A stretch of 18,077 bases of DNA from UPXZ01 sp964541615 (GCA_964541615.1 CAZIRA010000050.1:1-18077); one strand, 5' to 3'. Counted from the stretch's first letter, positions 7,262 through 14,362 are shown. The notes: a model not told the origin generated them from the letters alone. Translations and numbers: made by a program.

Positions 7262-7298
7262 GCAGATTCAAAAATTATAATTTTTGCAAAAGAACTGC
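7262..7298. repeat. 18-base perfect palindrome nested in a GCAG/CTGC inverted repeat
   Basis: CAAAAATTATAATTTTTG (7269-7286) equals its own reverse complement. It is flanked asymmetrically by GCAG (7262-7265) and CTGC (7295-7298). It could be a regulator-binding site or a bidirectional terminator-like hairpin; there is no loop, so a protein-binding site is somewhat more natural. Confidence 0.45.
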
Positions 7299-7329
7299 CA
7301 AATTAGAATGCATAAAAGTTGTTAGTTGT

Positions 7330-7381
7330 CCCGAAACTCCCCCTTTAGGGTTTACCCGCCTCAGGTGTGGGGTTGGGGGCT
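7330..7381. repeat. C/G-run element, possible REP-like intergenic repeat
   Basis: CTCCCCCTTTAGGG followed by a short spacer and GGGGTTGGGGGCT forms complementary C- and G-runs that can pair (CCCCC with GGGGG). It stands out sharply from the AT-rich spacer. Similar C5/G5 units are commonly seen between genes in Bacteroidetes, but only one copy is visible here. Confidence 0.4.
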
Positions 7382-7500
7382 GATTAGTTATCATAAACAG
7401 AACTATTCTACTTAGAATCTGTTAATGGTTTTATATTTTGGCACAACCTTTGATAAACTATTTGAACAAATACATTTTAATAACTAAAATTAATAAAATT

Positions 7501-8133
7501 ATGAAATCAATGAAAAAAATCTCTCTAATTGCTCTTGTAGCAATATTTTCTATCAGCTTTGCCAGTGCGCAAGTTGGACTTCAGGCAGGATACAGCATTT
7601 CTACCAATGCTAACAATGAAATCAGTCTAAACGGTTTTCATGCCGGGCCTATCTATAATTTGTCGATTCAAGGTCCTGTTAGTTTGCAGTATGGGTTGCT
7701 GTATAACTATTTGACTAAAAAAAGTGAAGGTACTTTTATGGGAATTACAGGAACTTCAACTACAACTGCACACAGATTAGATATTCCATTTCGTGTGACA
7801 GCTTCTTTTCCATTGTCAGGCAATGTAAGTGCATTCATATTTGGCGGACCTAACTTTAACTTAGGCCTTATGCAGAAGACAGATGGAACTGCTGATTTCT
7901 GGGGTATTGGAAGTGGATATATTGAAGGAGATAACATTTATAAATCAGAAATGAGTGACGGTTCAAAACGTTATTCCATGTTTGATCTTCAATTGGGAGC
8001 AGGAGCCGGATTAAAATTCAATAATCTTGGAGTTAAATTCAGTTATGATTGGGGAATGCTTGATCGTGACAATTCTGACTCAGGAATTTGGAAAAACAAC
8101 GACATGAAAGTTGGCTTATTTGTCAACTTCTAA
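7501..8133 (+). CDS. Small outer-membrane beta-barrel protein (porin family, OmpA/OmpX-like barrel)
   Basis: A 210-residue exported protein. The signal peptide runs MKSMKKISLIALVAIFSISFASAQ, with cleavage expected after SAQ. The start was placed at ATG 7501; ATG 7510 is equally good, and an upstream in-frame TTG (7438) would add an unlikely extension before the signal peptide. The mature chain alternates polar and hydrophobic residues in beta strands, rich in glycine and aromatics: VGLQAGYSIS, PVSLQYGLLYNYL, HRLDIPFRVTASFPL, NVSAFIFGGPNFNLGL and LQLGAGAGLKFNNLGVKFSYDWGML. It ends MKVGLFVNF, a classic C-terminal barrel strand ending in phenylalanine for BAM recognition. This pattern fits the PF13568-like barrel family abundant in Bacteroidetes. 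Function unknown. It is monocistronic, with a long upstream spacer and a strong terminator 27 bases after its stop. Confidence 0.88.
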   Translation: MKSMKKISLIALVAIFSISFASAQVGLQAGYSISTNANNEISLNGFHAGPIYNLSIQGPVSLQYGLLYNYLTKKSEGTFMGITGTSTTTAHRLDIPFRVTASFPLSGNVSAFIFGGPNFNLGLMQKTDGTADFWGIGSGYIEGDNIYKSEMSDGSKRYSMFDLQLGAGAGLKFNNLGVKFSYDWGMLDRDNSDSGIWKNNDMKVGLFVNF

Positions 8134-8159
8134 TGATTAATATTTATTTAGTAATTGAG

Positions 8160-8195
8160 AAGCAGCCGGATAGTGATATCTGGCTGCTTTATTTG
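8160..8195 (+). terminator. Rho-independent terminator after the OMP gene
   Basis: AGCAGCCGGAT (8161-8171) pairs with ATCTGGCTGCT (8178-8188) in 11 pairs including one G-U, with a loop of six bases, followed by TTTATTTG. The stem is GC-rich and sits just after the stop codon of the OMP gene. Confidence 0.88.
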
Positions 8196-8321
8196 TATTA
8201 TCTAAATCTCTGCACAGCCTCAACTAAGAGAATTGTTTTTTTTGATATCTCTTTCACTTTTGATAATCCGCTAATTCCAAAATCCAACATACTTATTGTC
8301 ATTATTTCAGTCATTTTTTCG

Positions 8322-8329
8322 TACCTTTG
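8322..8329 (+). promoter_or_regulatory. Putative -7 box upstream of metG
   Basis: TACCTTTG followed by CAG, the same form as the box at 2318. TTG at 8296-8298 is the nearest -33 candidate but the spacer (23) is long. A start near 8335 would send transcription through the low-complexity repeat and the assembly gap to the metG ATG; if the gap is spurious the leader would be about 200 bases. Confidence 0.45.
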
Positions 8330-8348
8330 CAGTCCATTTTTAGTAAAA

Positions 8349-8540
8349 AAGTTAAATAGTTAAGTAGCTAAATGGTCAGGTAGTTAAGTAGTTAAGTGGA
8401 AAAATGGTCAAGTTGTTAAATAGTTAAGAAGTTAAACTAATCACTAACCAATCAACCAATCAACCAATCAACCAATCAACTATTCAACCAATTAACCAAT
8501 TAACTGTTCAACTAATAAACTAATCAACAACTCAACCAAT
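8349..8540. repeat. Low-complexity GTTAA / CAACCAAT repeat region
   Basis: The left half (8349-8436) is built of GTTAAGTAG-like units. The right half (8437-8540) is built of CAACCAAT-like units, including four near-perfect tandem copies between 8446 and 8480. The right half read in complement gives GTTGATTG units, so the two halves are related, imperfect inverted arms (for example 10 of 13 positions agree between GTTAAATAGTTA and the complement of CAACTATTCAACC). It is noncoding. Confidence 0.8.
8486..8540 (+). repeat. 55-base direct repeat, copy left of the gap
   Basis: These 55 bases, beginning AACCAATTAACC and ending CTCAACCAAT, are identical to 8641-8695. The copy ends exactly at the first N. 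Confidence 0.95.
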
Positions 8541-8640
8541 NNNNNNNNNNNNNNNNNNNNNNNNNNNNNNNNNNNNNNNNNNNNNNNNNNNNNNNNNNNN
8601 NNNNNNNNNNNNNNNNNNNNNNNNNNNNNNNNNNNNNNNN
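8541..8640. other. Assembly gap of 100 Ns
   Basis: Exactly 100 Ns, the conventional filler for a gap of unknown size. Both flanks are the same 55-base sequence, which suggests two contigs that really overlap or a collapsed tandem repeat. Confidence 0.98.
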
Positions 8641-8695
8641 AACCAATTAACCAATTAACTGTTCAACTAATAAACTAATCAACAACTCAACCAAT
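8641..8695 (+). repeat. 55-base direct repeat, copy right of the gap
   Basis: Identical to 8486-8540. Its last two bases, AT, supply the first two bases of the metG start codon (ATG at 8694), so the repeat runs into the gene. Confidence 0.95.
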
Positions 8696-10751
8696 GACGA
8701 AATTCAAACGTACTACCGTTACTTCCGCACTTCCTTATGCCAATGGGCCTGTGCATATCGGACATTTGGCAGGTGTATATGTGCCAGCCGATATTTATGT
8801 CCGTTACCTTCGCCTGAAGGGCGAAAAAGTCCTTTTCGTGGGTGGTTCCGATGAGCACGGCGTGCCGATCACCATCAAAGCCCGCAACGAAGGCGTTTCA
8901 CCGCAGGACATCGTGGACAGATATCACAAAATAATTAAAAAAGCTTTCGCTGATTTCGGGATTCAATTCGACGTTTATTCCCGCACCACGTCCAAAACTC
9001 ACTTCGAGGTGGCATCCGGTTTTTTCAAAAAGCTCTATGAAGAGGGAAAATTCATCGAGCAAACTTCCGAACAATATTACGACACGGAAGCCCGGCAGTT
9101 TCTCGCCGACCGCTACATCACCGGAAAATGTCCGCACTGCGGCAATGAAAACGCTTACGGCGACCAGTGCGAAAAATGCGGCACATCGCTCAGCCCCACC
9201 GATTTAATCGACCCGAAATCGACCATCAGCGGCAGCATCCCTGAAATGCGTGAAACCAAACACTGGTATCTCCCGCTTGACCGGCACGAAGCGTGGCTGC
9301 GTCAGTGGATACTCGAAGACCATAAAGAATGGAAATCAAATGTGTACGGTCAGTGCAAAAGCTGGCTTGACATGGGGTTACAACCGCGTGCAGTGAGCCG
9401 CGACCTCGACTGGGGAATTCCCGTGCCGGTAGAAGGTGCCGAAGGAAAAGTCCTGTACGTGTGGTTTGATGCACCGATTGGTTATATTTCCAATACTAAA
9501 GAACTTTGTGAAACTGAGCCCGAAAAATTCGGAAACTGGGAAACGTGGTGGAAAGACCCGGAAACCCGTCTGCTCCATTTTATCGGAAAAGACAACATTG
9601 TGTTCCATTGCATCGTATTTCCGGCCATGCTGAAAGCCGAAGGAAGCTATATTTTACCCGAAAATGTGCCTGCCAACGAGTTTTTGAACCTGGAAGGCGA
9701 CAAAATTTCCACTTCCCGAAATTGGGCGGTATGGCTGCACGAGTATTTGGAAGATTTCCCCGGGAAACAGGACGTTTTGCGTTATGTGCTGACAGCCAAT
9801 GCACCTGAAACCAAAGACAATGACTTCACATGGAAAGATTTCCAGGCACGCAACAACAACGAACTGGTGGCGATTTACGGAAATTTTGTAAACCGTGCAT
9901 TGGTGCTTACACAAAAATATTACGACGGAAAAGTGCCGGTGCTTGGCCAGCTGACCGACTACGACAAACAAACCCTGGCAGATTTTGCCGATGTGAAAAT
10001 GCAGGTAGAGAAACTGCTGGATACGTTCCACTTCCGTGATGCTCAGAAAGAATCGATGAATCTTGCCCGTATCGGCAACAAATATTTAGCCGAAACAGAA
10101 CCCTGGAAATTGGCTAAAACCGATATGAGCCGGGTAGCTACTATCCTGAATATCAGCTTACAGATAGCGGCTAATCTTTCCATCGCCTTTGAACCGTTCC
10201 TGCCATTCTCATCCGAAAAACTGCGCAACATGTTGAATTTAGCAGGTTTTGACTGGTCAGAACTGGGTAAGATGAATTTATTGGCAGAAAATCATCAGCT
10301 GAATACGCCCGAATTGCTTTTTGAAAAAATCGAAGACGAGCAGATTGAAGCTCAAATCAAAAAACTGCACGACACAAAAGCGGCAAACGAAATCAATGCT
10401 TACAAACCACAGGAAGTTAAAGAAAACGTGGCATTTGAAGATTTTGGAAAACTGGATATTCGTGTGGCTACGGTGCTGGAATGTACCAAAGTGCCAAAAG
10501 CGGACAAACTGCTCCAGTTCAAATTGGATGACGGAATGGGCGGACGCACCATTTTATCGGGCATTGCGGCTTACTATCCGAATCCCGAAGAATTGGTCGG
10601 TTCGCAGGTGCTGTTCATCGCCAACTTTGCCCCGCGCAAACTGCGCGGCATCGACAGCGAAGGGATGATCCTTTCTGCCGAAAATCCGGACGGAACGCTG
10701 ACATTGGTAAGGCCAGCCGAAAAACTGACCAATGGATCAGTTGTAGTGTAG
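8694..10751 (+). CDS. metG: Methionine-tRNA ligase with C-terminal tRNA-binding domain
   Basis: MetG charges tRNA-Met with methionine in the cytoplasm. It is a class I synthetase. The catalytic Rossmann fold shows the HIGH motif at residues 21-24 (ALPYANGPVHIGH) and the KMSKS-loop variant KISTS at 337-341 (EGDKISTSRNWAVW). A zinc knuckle with C146, C149, C159 and C162 (CPHCG and CEKCG) marks the four-cysteine MetG1 type. An anticodon-binding helical domain occupies about 390-560. A C-terminal EMAPII/Trbp111-like OB-fold (about 578-685, starting FGKLDIRVATVLEC and containing ANFAPRKLRGIDSEGMIL) is the dimerisation and tRNA-binding part, as in E. coli MetG. The 685-residue length is normal. The start lies in the repeat flanking the assembly gap: codons 2 onward are unique sequence and the N-terminus (MTKFKRTTVTSALPYANG) is family-like, so the gene itself looks intact. 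Confidence 0.97.
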   Translation: MTKFKRTTVTSALPYANGPVHIGHLAGVYVPADIYVRYLRLKGEKVLFVGGSDEHGVPITIKARNEGVSPQDIVDRYHKIIKKAFADFGIQFDVYSRTTSKTHFEVASGFFKKLYEEGKFIEQTSEQYYDTEARQFLADRYITGKCPHCGNENAYGDQCEKCGTSLSPTDLIDPKSTISGSIPEMRETKHWYLPLDRHEAWLRQWILEDHKEWKSNVYGQCKSWLDMGLQPRAVSRDLDWGIPVPVEGAEGKVLYVWFDAPIGYISNTKELCETEPEKFGNWETWWKDPETRLLHFIGKDNIVFHCIVFPAMLKAEGSYILPENVPANEFLNLEGDKISTSRNWAVWLHEYLEDFPGKQDVLRYVLTANAPETKDNDFTWKDFQARNNNELVAIYGNFVNRALVLTQKYYDGKVPVLGQLTDYDKQTLADFADVKMQVEKLLDTFHFRDAQKESMNLARIGNKYLAETEPWKLAKTDMSRVATILNISLQIAANLSIAFEPFLPFSSEKLRNMLNLAGFDWSELGKMNLLAENHQLNTPELLFEKIEDEQIEAQIKKLHDTKAANEINAYKPQEVKENVAFEDFGKLDIRVATVLECTKVPKADKLLQFKLDDGMGGRTILSGIAAYYPNPEELVGSQVLFIANFAPRKLRGIDSEGMILSAENPDGTLTLVRPAEKLTNGSVVV

Positions 10752-10763
10752 CTTATTTTTTTA

Positions 10764-10792
10764 TTGAAGAATAATGTTGTAATTTTATTTTG
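10764..10792 (+). promoter_or_regulatory. Weak putative promoter of the kelch gene
   Basis: TTG (10764-10766), 18 bases, then TTATTTTG (10785-10792), which matches seven of eight -7 positions. A start near 10799 would leave about 33 bases before the GTG at 10833. There is no terminator after metG, so read-through is an alternative. Confidence 0.3.
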
Positions 10793-10832
10793 GCAACTGC
10801 ATTTACACATTGAAAAAAAATTGCTTTATGCT

Positions 10833-11843
10833 GTGAAAAAAACCATTACAACACATATTGCCCGATTAATCAGTAGTTTAATTTTCATTTTTACTATCCT
10901 GTTTTTCTCCTGCGAATCTTTTGAAAATTCGCCGTTCCCGGATATTAAACCTGAGAAAAAAGCTCCCCTGCCTGACGGCGGCAGATCGTCGGCTGTCTCC
11001 TTTGTGGTGGATGGTAAAGCGTATGTTGCCTTAGGCAGAAGCAATGAGTTAAAAAACAATTGCTTTCAATACAATCCTCAGACTGACGAATGGAAGGAAA
11101 TGTCCCCGTTTCCCGGAATAGCCCGTGTAAATGCCTCTGCCGCAACAATCGGTGATGAAGCATTTGTTGGTTTGGGATATAACTCTGATCTTGGAGTTTA
11201 CAATTACGATGCTGTGCTCAAAGATTTCTGGAAGTATAATCCCAAAACAGATTCCTGGACGCGTTTAGCTGATTTTCCGGCAATTTCTACCAACAAATGC
11301 ATCTGTTTTACCTACGATGAAAAAATCTATGTGGGGTTTGGATTTTCGGTCTATAAATTTGAAAACGATATGTGGGTGTACGATCCCAAAACAGATACAT
11401 GGACCGAACTTCCCAAAAAAAATGTACCTTCCCGCTCAGGCGGAGTTTCCTGCGTCAATTCAGACTACATGTATTTTGGAACGGGATACAATACGCGTAC
11501 ACTGAATGACTGGTGGCAGTATAATCCGCTAAGCAACGACTGGAAACAGTTGCGGGACATTCCTGGAACGGGTAGAATCACAGCAGTTGCTTTTTCATTG
11601 GATGAAAGAATTTTTGTGGCAACGGGAATGCTTTTCAGGGGAAATCTTACCGGCGGACATGTAAAAGATGATATCCTGGAGTACGACACGCAAAAGAATG
11701 TGTGGTATCACAGAGGGACAATTCCCGGAGGCGGACGTGAGAATGCGGTTTCGTTTGTCGTTGATGGCAAGGCATACATAGGTTTTGGTGAAAACGAAAA
11801 CGGCGTGCTGAATGACCTTTGGGTAATCGGAAACATTAACTGA
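10833..11843 (+). CDS. Kelch-repeat beta-propeller lipoprotein
   Basis: Start set at GTG 10833, which gives VKKTITTHIARLISSL followed by a hydrophobic stretch and the lipobox LFFSC with C27. The open frame extends upstream to a TTG at 10764, but that extension has no signal-peptide logic. The mature 310 residues form about six kelch blades. Each has a 'G-R-x-x-A-V-x-F-x-x-D-x-K-x-Y-V-G-x-G' strand pair and a 'D-x-W-x-Y-N-P-x-T-D-x-W' strand (QYNPQTDEWKEM, KYNPKTDSWTRL, VYDPKTDTWTEL, QYNPLSNDWKQL, EYDTQKNVWYHR, and the final NDLWVIGNIN closing the ring). First and last blades share AVSFVVDGKAY. Such kelch lipoproteins resemble NanM-type mutarotases and galactose-oxidase-like domains but no catalytic residues are identifiable. 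It is expected at the cell surface or periplasmic face. The Wzi-family gene follows two bases later, so the pair is probably one operon. Confidence 0.87.
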   Translation: MKKTITTHIARLISSLIFIFTILFFSCESFENSPFPDIKPEKKAPLPDGGRSSAVSFVVDGKAYVALGRSNELKNNCFQYNPQTDEWKEMSPFPGIARVNASAATIGDEAFVGLGYNSDLGVYNYDAVLKDFWKYNPKTDSWTRLADFPAISTNKCICFTYDEKIYVGFGFSVYKFENDMWVYDPKTDTWTELPKKNVPSRSGGVSCVNSDYMYFGTGYNTRTLNDWWQYNPLSNDWKQLRDIPGTGRITAVAFSLDERIFVATGMLFRGNLTGGHVKDDILEYDTQKNVWYHRGTIPGGGRENAVSFVVDGKAYIGFGENENGVLNDLWVIGNIN

Positions 11844-11845
11844 TT

Positions 11846-13288
11846 ATGGACAAAGTGATGGCGTGGCAGAATAATACAGGGAAAATACGGCTCTTTGGCG
11901 TAATACTGATTTTGATTGCAGGGAGCACCGGTTTTGTGTTTTCTCAATCTTCGATTCGTCGTACTGCGTATAGATTAGAATTAGCCGGCTCCAGCTCATC
12001 GGATGATAAATCAGCATTTTGGTTGCAGAACAATCAAAACGGAACCGTCGCTTTCCAGCCAAACAGTGTCGGTTTTTCTGCCGCCCTTTTCAAAGCTGCA
12101 GATACGAACACCCGGATTTTCGATTACGGATTTAAGGTAGATGCCCGGCTTCAAATCGCCGATAATCTCAGAATATTTTTTCCTGAAATATATCTGAATG
12201 CCCGGTTGAAAATGTTCGAGCTGAAAGTTGGAAGAAGTATCGAGCTGTTTGGCAATCAGGACTCAATCCTATCAGAAGGCGGTTTGCTTTTTTCTCAAAA
12301 TGCCCTTCCGATCCCTTCTGTTTCAGCCGGAATGCCGCAGTTTACTACTGTTCCATATACATTCAACCTGCTCGAAATAAAAGGAGCGATCATTCACGGC
12401 TATTTCACGGACAATATTGCAGCAAAGAACATGCTCCTGCACCATAAATTTGCATACGTACGTGCAGGAGGCCGTCTTCCGGTTAACATTCAGTACGGAC
12501 TCCATCACGTGGCTCAGTGGGGTGGATTTGTCCCGGAGCTGGGGCAGCAACCGGTCGGTCTTGATAATTTTCTTAAAATATTTCTTGTAAAATCAGGTGG
12601 AGATGATGCCCTTGTGACCGATCAGATTAACCGTCTGGGCAATCACATTATTTCACAAAACTTAAAAGTGGAGCTTGATCTGCCGGTTTTTCAGGTCGAT
12701 GCGTACTGGCAAAATATTGCTGAAGACGGCCCCGTTCGTTTTATCACAAAGACGATGAACGTAAATGATGGATTGTGGGGGCTGGCACTGAAATCCGATC
12801 GTTTCCCGGCAGTGAAAAGAATTTTGTATGAATATTTAAACACCACGGATCAATCGGGGCCGTACCACGACAAAGACGGAATAGTGTACGGCGGAGGCGA
12901 TTCGTATTTCCTGAATGGAGTTTATCAGACCGGCTGGACTTACTTTTCACGCACAATCGGCACTCCTTTTATTACATCCCCCGCTTATTCGGGCACTTTC
13001 CAAACAAAAAATAACCGCGTACAGGTGCATCATTTTGGCATAAATGGCGAGATTAAAGCAGTGAATTACAAAATGCTCCTTTCGTTTTCAAAAAACTACG
13101 GAACCTATGGACAACCTATAAGCCCTATGAAAAACGGGAATATGTTTTTGCTGGAAATGAGCCGGAAATTCCCATCCTTGTCAAATGTAGAAGCAGCTGT
13201 ATCGCTGGCTGCAGACAGAGGAAGCATGTATGGAAATAACACCGGCTTTATGATACGGTTGGTTAAAACCGGTAATTTTCTGAAATAG
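11846..13288 (+). CDS. Wzi-family capsule-assembly-like outer-membrane beta-barrel protein
   Basis: A 480-residue exported protein. A charged N-terminus precedes a hydrophobic segment (IRLFGVILILIAGSTGFVFSQ) with likely cleavage after FSQ. The mature chain is beta-rich with barrel-like strands, and the segments FWLQNNQNGTV, LKVGRSIELFG, QYGLHHVAQWGG and DKDGIVYGGGDSYFLNG resemble the Bacteroidetes 'capsule assembly Wzi' family (PF14052). In E. coli Wzi is an outer-membrane lectin that anchors capsular polysaccharide. In Bacteroidetes the family is broad and capsule binding is not proven for most members. There are no capsule-synthesis genes in the window, so the substrate is open. The start ATG is two bases after the stop of the kelch lipoprotein, indicating translational coupling. 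An alternative ATG a few codons in would shorten only the pre-signal part. Confidence 0.8.
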   Translation: MDKVMAWQNNTGKIRLFGVILILIAGSTGFVFSQSSIRRTAYRLELAGSSSSDDKSAFWLQNNQNGTVAFQPNSVGFSAALFKAADTNTRIFDYGFKVDARLQIADNLRIFFPEIYLNARLKMFELKVGRSIELFGNQDSILSEGGLLFSQNALPIPSVSAGMPQFTTVPYTFNLLEIKGAIIHGYFTDNIAAKNMLLHHKFAYVRAGGRLPVNIQYGLHHVAQWGGFVPELGQQPVGLDNFLKIFLVKSGGDDALVTDQINRLGNHIISQNLKVELDLPVFQVDAYWQNIAEDGPVRFITKTMNVNDGLWGLALKSDRFPAVKRILYEYLNTTDQSGPYHDKDGIVYGGGDSYFLNGVYQTGWTYFSRTIGTPFITSPAYSGTFQTKNNRVQVHHFGINGEIKAVNYKMLLSFSKNYGTYGQPISPMKNGNMFLLEMSRKFPSLSNVEAAVSLAADRGSMYGNNTGFMIRLVKTGNFLK

Positions 13289-13309
13289 AGAAAATACATT
13301 CATTTTCGA

Positions 13310-13317
13310 TACCTTTG
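13310..13317 (+). promoter_or_regulatory. Putative -7 box at the very start of the HTH_42 gene
   Basis: TACCTTTG ends four bases before the ATG at 13322. In Bacteroidetes the start site normally lies about 4-7 bases past this box, that is at or next to the ATG, so the mRNA would be leaderless or almost so. No good -33 element is seen 19-21 bases upstream. Confidence 0.45.
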
Positions 13318-13321
13318 TTTC

Positions 13322-14362
13322 ATGAATAGAGAGCAAATTTCCAACATTCGTTTGCTGAACCAGCAACTCTTCAGGTCAAGTTTTGAAAAACCGGATGAAC
13401 TGGTGGAATGGATGGGTGCCTTGCAGGCGCAGGATCTGCCGATGTCCCTGCTGGCAATTGCGTTACGCACAAAAAACGCAACAGTGAAAAGCATTGAACA
13501 TGCCTTCAACGAAGGAAAGCTAATCCGCACGCACCTGATGCGGCCTACGTGGCACATCGTGTCACACCGGGATATTTACTGGATGCTCGATCTTACAACG
13601 GTTCAAATAAAAAGAACTGTCGGCGGACGGCACAACGAACTCGAACTCAGCAGGGAAATTCTCAGCAAAGCCAACCGCTTGCTTGAAAATCACCTCGAAA
13701 ATACTACCCTTTCCCGCGATGAAATCAAAGCAATTTTTCACGAAAACATGCTTCGAACAGACGAAAACCGGCTTTCGCATCTGCTGTTCAATGCTGAAAT
13801 GGAACAAATCATCTGCAACGGGAAAGTAAAAGGACGCCTGCAAACCTACGCGCTGCTTGCCGAAAAAGTTCCTGTAAAAGTCACTTTGCCAAGAGAAGAA
13901 GCTTTGATAAAATTAGGCAGAACTTTTTTCAAAAGTCACGGACCTGCCACGATGGCTGATTTCGTATGGTGGTCGGGCTTGCCGGTGAAAGATATACGCC
14001 GGGTAATGGAAGAGTTGAAAAGCGAAATGCAGATGATAAAATTTGAGGACATTGACTTCTGTTTTTATGAGGATAGCAAGACAAATCCTTCTTTGAAATC
14101 AGGCATTTTTCTCCTGCCGTCTTACGATGAATTTTTTATCAGCTACCAATCCAAACATATCTCCATCAAGCCGGAACACCGCACCAAAGCCGCCTCTATG
14201 AACGGGATCTTCAAACCAGTCATTGTGCAGAATGGTGAAATTACCGGTACCTGGAAAACTTCGGGCACAAAAAAAGGGATCACGCTCGAACCCCTGTTTT
14301 TTGACAATGTGACTGTAGTGCCGGATAAGGAAATAAGCAATCTACTCGGCGTCCTGAGCTGA
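13322..14362 (+). CDS. Winged-helix HTH_42 protein, AlkZ/YcaQ-like DNA glycosylase candidate
   Basis: A 346-residue cytoplasmic protein of the HTH_42 (PF06224, 'winged helix DNA-binding domain-containing') family. Family marks are RLLNQQLF near the N-terminus, WMGALQAQDLPMSL, RTHLMRPTWHIVSHRDIYWMLDLT, a middle winged-helix part (about 190-260, TMADFVWWSGLPVKDIRRVMEEL) and LLPSYDEFFISY near 275. The motif Q35-A-Q37-D lies where AlkZ-type glycosylases carry their catalytic Q-x-Q pair. From established knowledge of that family (AlkZ, YcaQ, removal of bulky or crosslinked alkylated bases), a DNA-repair role is a reasonable inference, but most family members are untested. The start at ATG 13322 lies right against a -7 box. 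The 3' end overlaps the convergent pgpH-like gene by 21 bases. Confidence 0.85.
   Translation: MNREQISNIRLLNQQLFRSSFEKPDELVEWMGALQAQDLPMSLLAIALRTKNATVKSIEHAFNEGKLIRTHLMRPTWHIVSHRDIYWMLDLTTVQIKRTVGGRHNELELSREILSKANRLLENHLENTTLSRDEIKAIFHENMLRTDENRLSHLLFNAEMEQIICNGKVKGRLQTYALLAEKVPVKVTLPREEALIKLGRTFFKSHGPATMADFVWWSGLPVKDIRRVMEELKSEMQMIKFEDIDFCFYEDSKTNPSLKSGIFLLPSYDEFFISYQSKHISIKPEHRTKAASMNGIFKPVIVQNGEITGTWKTSGTKKGITLEPLFFDNVTVVPDKEISNLLGVLS

Larger units (their letters stand above)
7035..7500. other. Long spacer between ssrA and the OMP gene
   Basis: No coding frame of credible composition was found on either strand. It holds an 18-base perfect palindrome (7269-7286), a C/G-run segment (7330-7381) and short direct repeats, for example TCATAAACAG at 7201 and 7391 and AATCTGCT twice near 7150-7190. 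Close to the OMP gene several TTTG motifs (7437, 7449, 7461) could belong to a promoter, but none gives correct spacing with a complete -7 box. Confidence 0.5.

Noticed and set aside
7438..7500. TTG start giving the OMP a 21-residue N-terminal extension
   Set aside because: The extension precedes a complete signal peptide, which would not work as an internal segment; the ATG at 7501 or 7510 is preferred.
8088..8363. 91-codon frame overlapping the end of the OMP gene
   Set aside because: It reads through the OMP terminator hairpin and into promoter-like sequence; composition looks like translated spacer.
8446..8480. CAACCAAT tandem repeats considered as a CRISPR array
   Set aside because: Units are only eight bases and contiguous without spacers; no cas genes in the window.
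8349..8693. T-box or SAM riboswitch upstream of metG
   Set aside because: The sequence is low-complexity repeat; no T-box motif, no specifier stem or SAM-binding core can be identified.
10764..10832. TTG start for the kelch gene
   Set aside because: It adds 23 residues ahead of the lipoprotein signal. The GTG at 10833 directly before KKT fits a lipoprotein start and leaves room for a promoter.
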